Source: Pasteurellaceae bacterium 15-036681 (GTDB taxonomy: Bacteria; Pseudomonadota; Gammaproteobacteria; Enterobacterales; Pasteurellaceae). Taken from it: DNA of 37,104 nt. A program made the translations under genes and the position numbers. Positions 1 to 9,728 of the stretch are shown here, piece by piece. The notes beneath the pieces are model-generated. The model made no database searches. It was not told the DNA's origin and saw only the letters and a program-made list of their open reading frames with translations. The DNA is taken from contig MQVI01000024.1 in assembly GCA_002002485.1 (NCBI GenBank), positions 1-37,104 on the forward strand, read 5' to 3'. Positions within the stretch are counted from its first letter, which is position 1. Each line of letters starts with the position of its first letter.

Positions 1-244
<244 letters not shown>

Positions 245-2347
245 TTATTTTTTACGCGCTTCAATAACTGCTGCAGCAACACTTGATGGAGCTTCAGCAT
301 ATTTTAACGGTTCCATTGAGTATGATGCACGACCTTGAGTTTGTGAACGTAAGTCTGTTGCATAACCAAACATTTCTGAAAGTGGAACTTCAGCATTGAT
401 TTTAACAACGAATTCATTCGCTTCTTGACCGTTAACCATAGCACGACGACGGCTTAAGTCACCGATTACATCACCAACATAATCTGGCGGAGTTTCTACT
501 TCAACTTTCATGATTGGCTCAAGTAGAACAGGGTTTGCTTTCGCGAAACCAGCTTTAAATGCTAATGACGCTGCAAGTTTAAACGCTAATTCTGATGAGT
601 CAACATCATGGTATGAACCGAAGTGTAAACGTACACCTAAATCCACTACTGGGTAACCCGCTAATGGACCAGATTTAAGTTGTTCTTGGATACCTTTATC
701 TACTGCAGGGATGTATTCACCAGGAATTACACCACCTTTGATTTCGTTGATGAACTCGTATCCTGGACCTTCTGGATCTAATGGATATAAGTCGATAACA
801 ACGTGACCGTATTGACCACGACCACCTGATTGTTTCGCGTGTTTACCTTCGATATCTTTAACCGCTGAACGGATTGTTTCACGGTAAGATACTTGTGGTT
901 TACCGATGTTCGCTTCAACTTTGAATTCACGCTTCATACGGTCAACGATGATGTCTAAGTGTAACTCACCCATACCTGAGATGATTGTTTCACCTGATTC
1001 TTCATCTGTGTGAACACGGAATGAAGGGTCTTCTTGCGCTAAACGACCTAACGCTAAGCCCATTTTCTCTTGGTCAGCTTTAGTTTTTGGTTCTACCGCT
1101 ACAGAGATTACTGGCTCTGGGAATTCCATACGCTCAAGGATGATTGGAGCATCTAATGAACATAATGTATCACCTGTGCCAACATCTTTTAAGCCGATTG
1201 CCGCTGCGATATCGCCCGCACGAACTTCTTTGATCTCTTCACGTTTGTTAGCGTGCATCTGTACGATACGACCGAAACGTTCACGTTTTTGTTTCACAGA
1301 GTTCATTACTGTGTCACCTGAGTTGATTACACCAGAGTAAACACGGAAGAACGTTAAGTTACCTACGAATGGGTCAGTTGCAATTTTGAACGCTAATGAA
1401 GAGAATGGTTCGTCATCGCTTGGGTGACGCTCACCTTCAGTTTCGTCTAAGTTGATACCTTTGATCGCTGGGATATCAGTTGGTGCTGGTAAATAGTCAA
1501 TTACCGCGTCAAGCATTGCTTGAACACCTTTGTTTTTGAATGCAGAACCACAGCAAACTGGGATTACTTCACTCGCTAATACACGTTGACGTAATGCAGT
1601 TTTGATCTCTTCTTCGCTTAAATCGCCTTCTGCGAAGAATTTTTCCATCAATTCTTCAGATGCTTCAGCTGCTGCTTCCACTAACATTTCACGACGCTCT
1701 TGACATGCTTCTAACATATCTGCAGGAACATCTTCGTAAGTGAAAGTCATACCTTGGTCATCTTCGTTCCAGTTGATAGCTTTCATTTTAACTAAGTCAA
1801 CAACACCTTTGAAGCTGTCTTCAGCACCAATAGGAAGTTGTAATGCAACTGCATTACCACCTAAACGAGTTTTGATTTGATCAACAACACGTAAGAAGTT
1901 AGCACCAGTACGGTCCATTTTGTTTACGAACGCGATACGTGGAACTTGGTATTTGTTAGCTTGACGCCATACTGTTTCAGATTGTGGTTGAACACCACCA
2001 ACCGCACAGTAAACCATTACCGCACCATCAAGAACACGCATTGAACGTTCAACTTCGATTGTGAAGTCTACGTGTCCCGGAGTATCGATAACGTTGATAC
2101 GGTGTTGTGGGTACTGTTGAGACATACCAGACCAGAACGCTGTCGTTGCAGCAGAGGTGATTGTGATACCACGCTCTTGTTCTTGTTCCATCCAGTCCAT
2201 TGTCGCCGCACCATCGTGTACTTCACCGATTTTGTGACTTACACCTGTATAGAATAGGATACGCTCAGAGGTAGTTGTTTTACCTGCGTCGATGTGAGCA
2301 CTGATACCGATATTACGGTAGCGCTCAATGGGAGTTACACGAGCCAT
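245..2347 (-). CDS. fusA: Elongation factor G
   Basis: This is a 700-residue translational GTPase that drives tRNA-mRNA translocation on the ribosome. GTPase motifs are in order: G1 AHIDAGKTT at residues 17-25, [10 protein letters not shown] (switch I, G2), DTPGHVDF (G3) and NKMDR (G4). The C-terminal EF-G domains IV and V follow, including GGRGQYGHV and the region ending [20 protein letters not shown]. The length agrees with E. coli EF-G (about 704 residues). It is the third gene of the str operon, after rpsG. A hairpin at 2393-2425 lies in the gap before its start, and TAATAATG-like AT-rich sequence surrounds the start codon. No anomalies are seen. Confidence 0.98.
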   Translation of the reverse strand: MARVTPIERYRNIGISAHIDAGKTTTSERILFYTGVSHKIGEVHDGAATMDWMEQEQERGITITSAATTAFWSGMSQQYPQHRINVIDTPGHVDFTIEVERSMRVLDGAVMVYCAVGGVQPQSETVWRQANKYQVPRIAFVNKMDRTGANFLRVVDQIKTRLGGNAVALQLPIGAEDSFKGVVDLVKMKAINWNEDDQGMTFTYEDVPADMLEACQERREMLVEAAAEASEELMEKFFAEGDLSEEEIKTALRQRVLASEVIPVCCGSAFKNKGVQAMLDAVIDYLPAPTDIPAIKGINLDETEGERHPSDDEPFSSLAFKIATDPFVGNLTFFRVYSGVINSGDTVMNSVKQKRERFGRIVQMHANKREEIKEVRAGDIAAAIGLKDVGTGDTLCSLDAPIILERMEFPEPVISVAVEPKTKADQEKMGLALGRLAQEDPSFRVHTDEESGETIISGMGELHLDIIVDRMKREFKVEANIGKPQVSYRETIRSAVKDIEGKHAKQSGGRGQYGHVVIDLYPLDPEGPGYEFINEIKGGVIPGEYIPAVDKGIQEQLKSGPLAGYPVVDLGVRLHFGSYHDVDSSELAFKLAASLAFKAGFAKANPVLLEPIMKVEVETPPDYVGDVIGDLSRRRAMVNGQEANEFVVKINAEVPLSEMFGYATDLRSQTQGRASYSMEPLKYAEAPSSVAAAVIEARKK

Positions 2348-2392
2348 TATTATTACCTTGTAATCTAATGTGAAATTTATTTATATACTTAA

Positions 2393-2425
2393 TAGGCTTC
2401 ATCACAACCTTTGAGATGAAGCCTA
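2393..2425 (-). promoter_or_regulatory. Hairpin in rpsG-fusA gap
   Basis: There is a perfect 11-bp inverted repeat, TAGGCTTCATC at 2393-2403 and GATGAAGCCTA at 2415-2425, with an 11-nt loop. It lies in the 95-bp gap between rpsG and fusA. On the transcribed strand it is followed by AT-rich sequence with no clear U-run, so it is more likely an RNA stability or translational-control element than a full terminator. The function is inferred. Confidence 0.5.
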
Positions 2426-2442
2426 CAAAAATCAAAAGCTTA

Positions 2443-3006
<564 letters not shown>

Positions 3007-3062
3007 TTATGGTTAATTAAATTTGTTTAATTAGACGTTTGGCCTTACTTAACGGAGAACCA

Positions 3063-3440
<378 letters not shown>

Positions 3441-3503
3441 TTAAGCTCCAGTTAAAATTAAAATACAATAATAAATGCCTTTCAAGAAAAGAAAGGACGG
3501 CGA

Positions 3504-3532
3504 ATTTTAGGGCATTATTCGCACAGTGTCAA
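3504..3532 (-). promoter_or_regulatory. str operon promoter (sigma-70 type)
   Basis: On the minus strand there is a perfect -35 box TTGACA (3532-3527), a 17-nt spacer and a -10 box TAAAAT (3509-3504). This is near consensus and about 65 bp upstream of rpsL, as expected for a highly expressed ribosomal operon. Confidence 0.85.
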
Positions 3533-3612
3533 GATCATTTGAGAAACTGATTTATCAACAAACAACCTCATTATTTCAATTGCTAAGTAAAATATTTGCA
3601 ATATCTCACCGC

Positions 3613-3640
3613 TTGCAACTCAATGATATTTCGGTATAGT
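3613..3640 (+). promoter_or_regulatory. Putative promoter of the RNase T2 gene
   Basis: TTGCAA (3613-3618), a 16-nt spacer and TATAGT (3635-3640) lie about 30 bp before the start codon at 3672. It points away from the str operon promoter. The inferred leader is short, and no clear Shine-Dalgarno site precedes the start codon. Confidence 0.55.
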
Positions 3641-3671
3641 ACGCCCTTATTTTCACTCATTTACTATACCT

Positions 3672-4490
3672 ATGAAAAAGAAGAATAATCAAACATCTAA
3701 ACAACGCACCTTACAGCAAGGTATCTTTCTTATCATCATTATCGCTTTTGCGATCTTTACTTGGTTTAACAACGAAGAGAAAGCAAGCCCCTCCGCTAAA
3801 CAACAGACTTCTAACACACAGACAGCAACTCAATCAGCAAAAGTTGCTAAACAAGATAATCCACAATTAACCACTAAAGTAGCATCTGCTACTTCAAATA
3901 ATAGTGCCGCAGTCCCTGAAAGCTTAGGCAATTATGATACAGTGATGGCAAATGATAATTTAGGACAAAATAAAAATGCTGATGTAGATTACTATATGCT
4001 TGCGCTTTCTTGGTCACCTAACTTCTGTGCCATCCAACGTAAAAAATATGATGGCAGCATTCCAAAACACCTGCAATTTCAATGTGGTAATGCTCAACAA
4101 TTTGGCTGGGTAATCCATGGCTTATGGCCACAATCAGCAAAAGCGCGTAATCCATCACAACATCCGCGTTTTTGTCGTGGTGACTTAGCACCAGTGCCTG
4201 AAGCCTTAATCAAAAGTTATATGATTGAATCGCCAGGAGCGAGTCTATTACAAGGCCAATGGGAAAAGCATGGTGCTTGTGCTTTTGATAATGCGGCAGA
4301 GTATTTCGCAAAACAGCGTGAGCTTTATTTAGATTTAAAATTGCCTACACAAGAGCTAAATCGCAAAGAGTTATTCCAATGGATGCGCCAGAATAATGCG
4401 CATATTGGCAATGCTTATTTAGGCGCAAGTAAAAACGAGTTATATGTTTGTTACGATAAAAACTGGCGTGTAATCGACTGCCAAAGATAA
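3672..4490 (+). CDS. rna: RNase T2-family ribonuclease (RNase I-like), membrane-tethered
   Basis: This is a 272-residue protein. Residues 1-17 are basic and polar, 18-32 form one hydrophobic segment ([15 protein letters not shown]), and about 34-105 are a Ser/Thr/Gln/Ala-rich linker. The RNase T2 catalytic domain fills 106-272. Both active-site motifs are present: [11 protein letters not shown] (His149, CAS I) and GQWEKHGAC (Glu198, Lys199, His200, CAS II). Several cysteines are compatible with disulfides in the periplasm. E. coli RNase I is a periplasmic enzyme with a cleavable signal. Here no signal-peptidase site follows the hydrophobic stretch, so an N-terminally anchored periplasmic nuclease on a long tether is likely. 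sprT follows 8 bp downstream and is probably co-transcribed. Confidence 0.88.
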   Translation: MKKKNNQTSKQRTLQQGIFLIIIIAFAIFTWFNNEEKASPSAKQQTSNTQTATQSAKVAKQDNPQLTTKVASATSNNSAAVPESLGNYDTVMANDNLGQNKNADVDYYMLALSWSPNFCAIQRKKYDGSIPKHLQFQCGNAQQFGWVIHGLWPQSAKARNPSQHPRFCRGDLAPVPEALIKSYMIESPGASLLQGQWEKHGACAFDNAAEYFAKQRELYLDLKLPTQELNRKELFQWMRQNNAHIGNAYLGASKNELYVCYDKNWRVIDCQR

Positions 4491-4498
4491 TAAAGCTG

Positions 4499-4984
4499 AT
4501 GCGAGTCCTAAAAATGCAAGTCCAACGTCAATTGCAGCGTGATTTGGACAAGGCCAATCAATTCTTTAATAAGCAATTTACGCCACCTACCGTAAGCTAT
4601 GCGGTACGTGGGGTAAAAGCAGGTGTTGCCTATCTGCAACGTAATGAAATCCGCTTTAATCCTACTCTACTTGCTGAAAATGGTGCTGAGTTTATTCAAC
4701 AAGTGGTTCCCCACGAATTAGCCCATATTTTGGTTTATCAACAATTTGGGCGCGTGCAGCCTCATGGCAAAGAGTGGAAGATGATGATGGAGCAGGTGCT
4801 TGGTGTGCCTGCGGAAACCTATCACAGCTTCGATACAACTAGCGTTCAAGGTAAAACTTTTCCATACCATTGTGAATGCCAAACTCATCAGCTTTCAATC
4901 CGCCGCCATAATGCGATTGTGCGTGATGGGCGCTCTTATATCTGTAAGAAGTGCAAAAAAGTGCTCCAGCCTCAAATTCTATAA
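4499..4984 (+). CDS. sprT: SprT-family zinc metalloprotease-like protein
   Basis: This is a 161-residue protein of the SprT family. The zinc site HELAH lies in the segment [17 protein letters not shown], followed by [18 protein letters not shown], which is highly characteristic of SprT. A C-terminal zinc ribbon is formed by YHCECQTH and YICKKCKK. Length and layout match E. coli SprT (about 165 residues). The bacterial function is poorly defined; the eukaryotic relative Spartan is a DNA-protein crosslink protease. It starts 8 bp after the RNase gene, and the later in-frame ATG at 4514 is a possible alternative start, as neither has a strong ribosome site. Confidence 0.9.
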   Translation: MRVLKMQVQRQLQRDLDKANQFFNKQFTPPTVSYAVRGVKAGVAYLQRNEIRFNPTLLAENGAEFIQQVVPHELAHILVYQQFGRVQPHGKEWKMMMEQVLGVPAETYHSFDTTSVQGKTFPYHCECQTHQLSIRRHNAIVRDGRSYICKKCKKVLQPQIL

Positions 4985-5024
4985 CGACAAATCTAGCATA
5001 AAGCAGGCTTGCATATCTTGTATC

Positions 5025-5071
5025 AAATCTCCCCTAACCCTCTTTGCTAAAAGAGGGGTTAGGGGAGATTT
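5025..5071. repeat. Palindromic repeat, family A (CCCCTAACCC type)
   Basis: A nearly perfect inverted repeat has a 21-nt left arm (5025-5045) and a 22-nt right arm (5050-5071) that differ by one extra C. The loop is GCTA. The arms contain TCTCCCCTAACCC and GGGGTTAGGGGAGA. It lies between the convergent genes sprT and fhuF and could serve as a transcription barrier for both. A shortened relative occurs at 32403-32445. Confidence 0.85.
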
Positions 5072-5129
5072 GGCAGTATCTATCTATGCTCATAATGAAT
5101 ATTTCCCTCATAGCTAGTAGATATAATAC

Positions 5130-5921
5130 TTACGCCCCCCACTTTTTAATCAATCCATCCAACTCTTTCTTGTCTAATTTCTTCAACTTCGGGCAATTTC
5201 CGCAATAGTCGTACTTCTTATCCAAATGGGCATGACAACAAACTTTTCTTAATCTAACTGGTTGTGGGAAAGGCAATTCTGGAAAATCGACATATTCCAC
5301 TGCGTTATAAAACGGTGACCATTCATATTCATCCCACTTTTTATTTAGCAAAATATGTTGATAAGTATGAGAAATATCTACTCCATCTGCCTCTAGCTCT
5401 TTTAAGCTAAACTCAATCAAATTGGCGCAGTTATGCCAAAATACCGATTCATTTAAGCGGCTATAAGCATTTAATTTTTGGAAAATTGGTACCAGAAAAT
5501 TTTTAAGCTGACGATAGGCCTGCACAATTTGCTCATTAGTTTCAGCTTTACGAATCGGCGTGCGGCTTAAATTGACAATAAACCCCTTTAACTCACCACT
5601 TGCACTTAACTCAAGAGCAGTATTATGCTCACTCAACACCAAATGGAGCTTGTATTTATGTAAAAACCACACCCAGTGCATCACAAAGCCATTTAGCCAG
5701 AATCGTTGCCAGACCGAAATCGTTGCTTTACGAGGTTCATGAAGTATTGCTGTATATTCAATGGGAACTGCTTCGTGATAAAGCTGCTGAAAGAATAATG
5801 CATTCGAAAGATGTGCAGATTTATCAACAAAAGTTAGTAAATTACGGCTATATTCAAGGCGTTCAGAAAAGAGATGCTGGCGAAGATTATTGAGTTCCGA
5901 GCTAGTAAATAGCAAATTCAT
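5130..5921 (-). CDS. fhuF: FhuF-like siderophore-iron reductase
   Basis: This is a 263-residue protein, almost exactly the length of E. coli FhuF (about 262). The C-terminus carries Cys228-Cys229, ten residues, Cys240, two residues, Cys243 (VCCHAH...YDYCGNC). This is the unusual CC-x10-C-x2-C ligand set of the FhuF [2Fe-2S] cluster. FhuF reduces ferric hydroxamate siderophores in the cytoplasm and so releases iron. The gene is divergent from fhuCDBA and shares a gap with Fur-box-like sites, which supports the role. A longer reading begins at a TTG at 5972, but it would add a hydrophobic N-terminus unsuited to a cytoplasmic enzyme, so the ATG at 5921 is preferred. The N-terminal two thirds are not recognisable by eye, hence moderate confidence. 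Confidence 0.75.
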   Translation of the reverse strand: MNLLFTSSELNNLRQHLFSERLEYSRNLLTFVDKSAHLSNALFFQQLYHEAVPIEYTAILHEPRKATISVWQRFWLNGFVMHWVWFLHKYKLHLVLSEHNTALELSASGELKGFIVNLSRTPIRKAETNEQIVQAYRQLKNFLVPIFQKLNAYSRLNESVFWHNCANLIEFSLKELEADGVDISHTYQHILLNKKWDEYEWSPFYNAVEYVDFPELPFPQPVRLRKVCCHAHLDKKYDYCGNCPKLKKLDKKELDGLIKKWGA

Positions 5922-5956
5922 AAAAATGAGAGAAAAAAAACAAAAGACTATTCTAA

Positions 5957-6010
5957 TGCAAATAGTTTTCAATTAAAATAGCACAAATTCAATTTTGAGA
6001 ACTATTTTCA
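5957..6010. promoter_or_regulatory. Two Fur-box-like sites in the fhuF-fhuC divergent gap
   Basis: TGAGAACTATTTTCA at 5996-6010 matches the 7-1-7 Fur consensus TGATAATnATTATCA at 11 of 14 defined positions. TGCAAATAGTTTTCA at 5957-5971 matches in inverted form at about 10 of 14. The gap (5922-6029) separates divergent fhuF and fhuC, so iron-dependent repression of both directions is plausible. A TAAAAT at 5974-5979 could be a -10 box toward fhuC, with a poor -35. Confidence 0.5.
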
Positions 6011-6029
6011 TTTTTTATTCGGGGTCCTT

Positions 6030-6794
6030 GTGTTTATTGTCGATCAGGCAAGCTTTACTATTCCTAACCGCACTTTACTACAACCTATTTCATTGTGTTT
6101 CGAGCAAGGAAGAGTTTATGGTTTAATTGGTCACAATGGCTCTGGAAAGTCTACCCTTATAAAACTTCTCGCTAAACAGCAACCTCTTTCTAGTGGATCT
6201 ATTCAATTCGATAATAAAATGCTAGAGCATTGGTCACATCGCGATTTTGCCAAAAACGTTGCTTATCTTCCCCAGCATCTCCCCAATACCACAAATTTAA
6301 CCGCCAAAGAGCTGATTGCAATGGGACGCTATGCGTGGAATGGTCTATTTGGGCGCAACAAAGCTGAAGATAACCAAGCGGTTGAATTAGCCATGAAACT
6401 TACTCATACGGAACAGTTTGCGGAACAGTCCGTTGATGTGCTGTCTGGCGGCGAACGCTCACGTATTTGGCTGGCTATGTTGTTGGCTCAACAGAGTAAA
6501 TTTTTACTGCTTGATGAACCCCTCGCTGCTCTTGATATTGCCCATCAGGTGGAAGTGATGGAGCTTATCCATAAATTAAGTCGAGAGCTAAATTTAGGGG
6601 TGATAATTGTGATCCACGATATTAATCTTGCTTCTCGCTATTGCGATCATTTGGTGGCGTTGCATAGTGGAAAATTACTGGCGCAAGGTGATGCTCATCA
6701 AATTGTGAATAGTTCTTCTCTAAAAGCGATCTATGGGATCGATCTAAATGTGATCAATCACCCTGAAACCAACCGACCAGTGAGTTTTTATTAA
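6030..6794 (+). CDS. fhuC: Ferrichrome ABC transporter ATP-binding protein
   Basis: This is a 254-residue ABC ATPase of the iron-siderophore importer class. Walker A GHNGSGKST is at residues 34-42, the signature LSGGERSR at about 138-145, Walker B LLLDEP at 159-164 and the switch histidine in VIHDINLA at about 196. It would power FhuB-mediated transport of ferric hydroxamates across the inner membrane. The start is a GTG with GGGG upstream; no better in-frame ATG is close by. It is the first gene of fhuCDBA, and its stop is 1 bp before the fhuD start. This order differs from fhuACDB of E. coli and agrees with that described for A. pleuropneumoniae. Confidence 0.93.
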   Translation: MFIVDQASFTIPNRTLLQPISLCFEQGRVYGLIGHNGSGKSTLIKLLAKQQPLSSGSIQFDNKMLEHWSHRDFAKNVAYLPQHLPNTTNLTAKELIAMGRYAWNGLFGRNKAEDNQAVELAMKLTHTEQFAEQSVDVLSGGERSRIWLAMLLAQQSKFLLLDEPLAALDIAHQVEVMELIHKLSRELNLGVIIVIHDINLASRYCDHLVALHSGKLLAQGDAHQIVNSSSLKAIYGIDLNVINHPETNRPVSFY

Positions 6795-6795
6795 G

Positions 6796-7761
6796 ATGTG
6801 GTGGCGTAAAGTATCAATACAGCTAGCGCGAGCGTCCCACTCGTGCTTAAAAAAGCTTAACTTTGGGCACGAGCGAGACGCTCGCGCCAGCATTTTTCTT
6901 GCTATTTTATCCCTACTTCTTGCTACCCCCCTTTCCGCTGGCGAGCCAAATCGCGACTTTGCCACACTAGACTGGACGGTTGCGGAAACCCTTATTGCTT
7001 TAGGCGAACAACCGCGTGCGGTGGGGGATGTGGAGAGTTATAAAACTTGGGTGGCAGAACCTAAACTACCTAATTCAGTAATGGACTTAGGCATTCGTTT
7101 ACAACCTAATCCTGAACAACTTTGGACGCTTTCCAAACAGCTTGATGCTCAACCCTTGGTGTTTATCAACTCTTCTTTCTATGGGCAAACTTCACCAATG
7201 TTGGAGAAATTCGGTAAGGTGCATTTAGTCGATTTTTATAAGGAAGGTGACGCTTGGCAAAATGTGGTGGAGGCAACCCAGCAGATCGCCACTCTTATCG
7301 AAAAACCAGAAAGTGCCGAAAAGTTACTGAACAGCTATTTGCAAAAAATGGCGCAAATTAAACCGCTTGTAGCTGATTTTATTGACCGCCCTATCGCCCT
7401 TGTGCAATTTAGCGATACCCGCCATTTGCGAATTTATGCGGAAAACAGCCCTTTTGGTGCGGTGTTAAAACAGCTTGGTTTTAACAATGCGTGGACAGGT
7501 TCCCACAACAACTGGGGCTTTGAGTGGATTGAAGTCACCCAACTAGCGAAATTGCCGAACAATACTCGTTTTGTAGTAGTAAAACCTTATCCCTACAATA
7601 TTAAAAGTGCATTGCAACACAATACCTTTTGGCAACGTTTAGAGATGGCGAAAGATCCCTTAGTACTACCAACTGTGTGGACTTATGGCGGTATTCCTTC
7701 GGCACAGCGTTTTGCGGAGATTTTTGCTAATGGGTTAATCAATGGAGGCGATAAATGGTAG
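6796..7761 (+). CDS. fhuD: Ferrichrome periplasmic substrate-binding protein
   Basis: This is a 321-residue protein of the FhuD/BtuF-type binding protein family, which hands ferric hydroxamates to FhuB. Residues 1-9 (MWWRKVSIQ) and 33-48 (IFLAILSLLLATPLSA) look like the basic and hydrophobic parts of one signal peptide. Residues 10-32 between them are encoded by a 70-bp palindromic repeat (6822-6891) read in frame. The mature part has features of the family: LDWTVAETLIALGEQPRAVGDV near the start and NNWGFEWIEVTQLAKLPN near residue 240. The neighbours fhuC and fhuB (7-bp overlap) fix the identity. The start directly follows fhuC, so coupled translation is likely. Whether the extended n-region still exports well is unknown. 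Confidence 0.9.
   Translation: MWWRKVSIQLARASHSCLKKLNFGHERDARASIFLAILSLLLATPLSAGEPNRDFATLDWTVAETLIALGEQPRAVGDVESYKTWVAEPKLPNSVMDLGIRLQPNPEQLWTLSKQLDAQPLVFINSSFYGQTSPMLEKFGKVHLVDFYKEGDAWQNVVEATQQIATLIEKPESAEKLLNSYLQKMAQIKPLVADFIDRPIALVQFSDTRHLRIYAENSPFGAVLKQLGFNNAWTGSHNNWGFEWIEVTQLAKLPNNTRFVVVKPYPYNIKSALQHNTFWQRLEMAKDPLVLPTVWTYGGIPSAQRFAEIFANGLINGGDKW
6822..6891. repeat. Palindromic repeat, family B, inside fhuD
   Basis: The left arm (6822-6846) and right arm (6867-6891) are 25-nt inverted repeats with three mismatches and a 20-nt loop. The core words are GCGCGAGCGTC and GACGCTCGCGC. It is translated in frame as residues 10-32 of FhuD, including HERDARAS. Base composition is far more GC-rich than the surrounding gene, which suggests later insertion. 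Confidence 0.85.
7362..7370 (-). repeat. Apl-type DNA uptake signal sequence
   Basis: A complete ACAAGCGGT word lies within fhuD on the minus strand. This is the core bound preferentially during natural transformation in the Actinobacillus/Mannheimia branch of Pasteurellaceae. Confidence 0.7.
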
Positions 7762-9719
7762 CTCAAACAAAACTCTTTTTTGTCGCTCTAGCCGTATTAT
7801 TTGTGGGATTAACCACAACCCTGCTGAATGCGTTATTACCGCAAGGTGCAAGCCTTACAGAGCTATTTCAATATTCCGATAACCTTGAGATTTTATTAAT
7901 CCAAAGTTATAGCTTGCCACGCATTACTATCGCCCTATTGGCAGGGGGAATTTTAGGATTTGCTAGCCTTTTATTACAGCAAGTTATGGCAAATCCGCTT
8001 GCCTCGGATAATACCCTTGGGATCAGCGCAGGTTCGCAATTTGCGCTATTTATTAGCGCAATTTTTGCCCCACAATTACTCGAATTGGGTTCCAGTGTTG
8101 TGGCAGTTGTCGGTGCAGGGTTAAGTTTAATCTTAGTTCTAACACTGGCAATGCGTAAAACCATGTCGCCATTGTTGCTGATTTTAGCAGGCTTGGTGGT
8201 TAATCTCTATTTTGGCTCGTTTTCAGCGTTGATGATGCTGTTCTACCCTGAAGAGTCGCGCGGTTTAGCGCAATGGGGCGCAGGTTCTTTGGCACAAGAA
8301 AGTTGGCGAGATTCGCAATGGCTTATGCTACAAGCGGTGCCTTGTGTGCTGATTATTGCAGCCTTAATCCGCCCTTTTACGATTTTATCGCTAAATGATA
8401 GCAATGCTCAAAGTCTTGGTGTACCCGTCAATCGCCTACGTTTAATCGGGGTGCTAGTTGCCGCTTACTTGATTGCGAGTGTGGTCAGTGCCGTGGGAAT
8501 GCTTGGCTTTATCGGACTTGCAGCAGCGACTATCGTCCGTCAGCTTGGCGTTCGTACTTTCAAAGGTCAGTTAATTGGAGCTTTTGTGAGCGGTGCACTG
8601 TTACTGGCAATTACCGATTTGAGCTTACAGCTATTGGCGCATTTTAAAGGGATTAACCTACCAACAGGGGCTGTTACATCGCTACTGGGTACGCCATTAT
8701 TGCTCTGGTTAATGTTTAGAACTATCCAAAATACAGGGCGTTTAACTGAGCAAAATCAGCCGATTAACCGCCAATTTAAACCAATTTATTTGGTGCTGTT
8801 ATTAGTCGGATTAATGCTTTCTGTGTTAATTGCACTAACCCTTGGCAAAGAGACAAGCGGTTGGAAATGGCTTGAATTTAACCAATTCTATGCCCCGCTG
8901 TTTGAGCTACGTTATCCACGCATTTTAATTGCGTTAGCGGTCGGGATTTTACTTGCAGTCGCAGGGGTACTGTTACAACGCTTAACCCTAAATCCAATGG
9001 CAAGCCCTGAATTACTAGGGGTGTCATCGGGTACTAGTATGGGTATTTTAGCGGTGCTATTTCTATTTTCGGCACAGCAAAGCGCAACCTTTTGGATAGC
9101 AGGGATTATCGGTGCTTTTGTGGCGTTATTGGTACTCACTGCGATTAACCAACGCAATGGAATGCTACCCGAAAAAGTGTTGCTAACAGGAATTAGCTTA
9201 TCGGCGCTATTTGATACCTTACAAAGAATTGCGATCGCCAGTGGCGATTTACGTGCGCAACAGCTGATTTCTTGGACGTCAGGTTCTACTCAACAAGTTA
9301 ATGCTGAATTAGCAGTGCCTTTTTTAATTGCAAGCCTTGTACTACTAGCGATCAGCTTGACCTTTAGCCGTTGGTTAGAGCTGCTAGCCTTACAAGCCCC
9401 TGTGGCACAGGCATTAGGCTTAGATCTTAAACGTACCCGTTGGGTGCTGATCTTATTTAGCGCATTGCTAACCGCATTAGCCACGCTCATTATCGGGCCA
9501 TTAAGTTTTATCGGTTTATTAGTGCCACATATCACCCGTTTTTTAGGGGTGAAAAAAGCCTATCAGCAGCTATTAATCTCTGCGTTATTAGGCGGATTAA
9601 TTATGGTGTTTGCCGATTGGATCGGCAGACAAATTTTATTCCCTTATGAAGTGCCTGCGGGATTAGTCGCAACACTGCTTGGGGGGACGTATTTCTTATT
9701 AATGGTAAGACGAGTTTAA
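7755..9719 (+). CDS. fhuB: Ferrichrome ABC transporter permease (double-length FhuB)
   Basis: This is a 654-residue, very hydrophobic protein made of two homologous halves, each like a BtuC/FecD permease. The duplication is visible: PRITIALLAGGILGFASLLLQ with NPLASDNTLGISAG in the first half is mirrored by PRILIALAVGILLAVAGVLLQ with NPMASPELLGVSSG in the second. Paired domains containing GFIGLAAATIVR and SFIGLLVPHITR lie at the coupling regions that contact FhuC. One FhuB chain therefore forms the whole channel, about 20 membrane segments, as in E. coli (about 660 residues). It overlaps fhuD by 7 bp and is followed by fhuA after a palindromic repeat. Confidence 0.95.
   Translation: MVAQTKLFFVALAVLFVGLTTTLLNALLPQGASLTELFQYSDNLEILLIQSYSLPRITIALLAGGILGFASLLLQQVMANPLASDNTLGISAGSQFALFISAIFAPQLLELGSSVVAVVGAGLSLILVLTLAMRKTMSPLLLILAGLVVNLYFGSFSALMMLFYPEESRGLAQWGAGSLAQESWRDSQWLMLQAVPCVLIIAALIRPFTILSLNDSNAQSLGVPVNRLRLIGVLVAAYLIASVVSAVGMLGFIGLAAATIVRQLGVRTFKGQLIGAFVSGALLLAITDLSLQLLAHFKGINLPTGAVTSLLGTPLLLWLMFRTIQNTGRLTEQNQPINRQFKPIYLVLLLVGLMLSVLIALTLGKETSGWKWLEFNQFYAPLFELRYPRILIALAVGILLAVAGVLLQRLTLNPMASPELLGVSSGTSMGILAVLFLFSAQQSATFWIAGIIGAFVALLVLTAINQRNGMLPEKVLLTGISLSALFDTLQRIAIASGDLRAQQLISWTSGSTQQVNAELAVPFLIASLVLLAISLTFSRWLELLALQAPVAQALGLDLKRTRWVLILFSALLTALATLIIGPLSFIGLLVPHITRFLGVKKAYQQLLISALLGGLIMVFADWIGRQILFPYEVPAGLVATLLGGTYFLLMVRRV
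8330..8338 (+). repeat. Apl-type DNA uptake signal sequence
   Basis: This is a complete ACAAGCGGT word inside fhuB. Confidence 0.7.
8853..8861 (+). repeat. Apl-type DNA uptake signal sequence
   Basis: This is a complete ACAAGCGGT word inside fhuB, the second in this gene. Confidence 0.7.
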
Positions 9720-9728
9720 ACGAAAAAC

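Noticed and set aside
4800-5117. 105-codon frame overlapping the end of sprT
   Set aside because: It overlaps sprT in another frame and continues into the palindromic repeat; the product is not protein-like.
5600-5893. 97-codon reading frame on the plus strand opposite fhuF
   Set aside because: It lies wholly antisense to a gene with a recognisable motif, has no family resemblance and no ribosome site.
5922-5972. TTG start and hydrophobic N-terminus for the FhuF-like gene
   Set aside because: It would give an export-like start to a cytoplasmic enzyme and covers a Fur-like site; the ATG at 5921 gives the family length.
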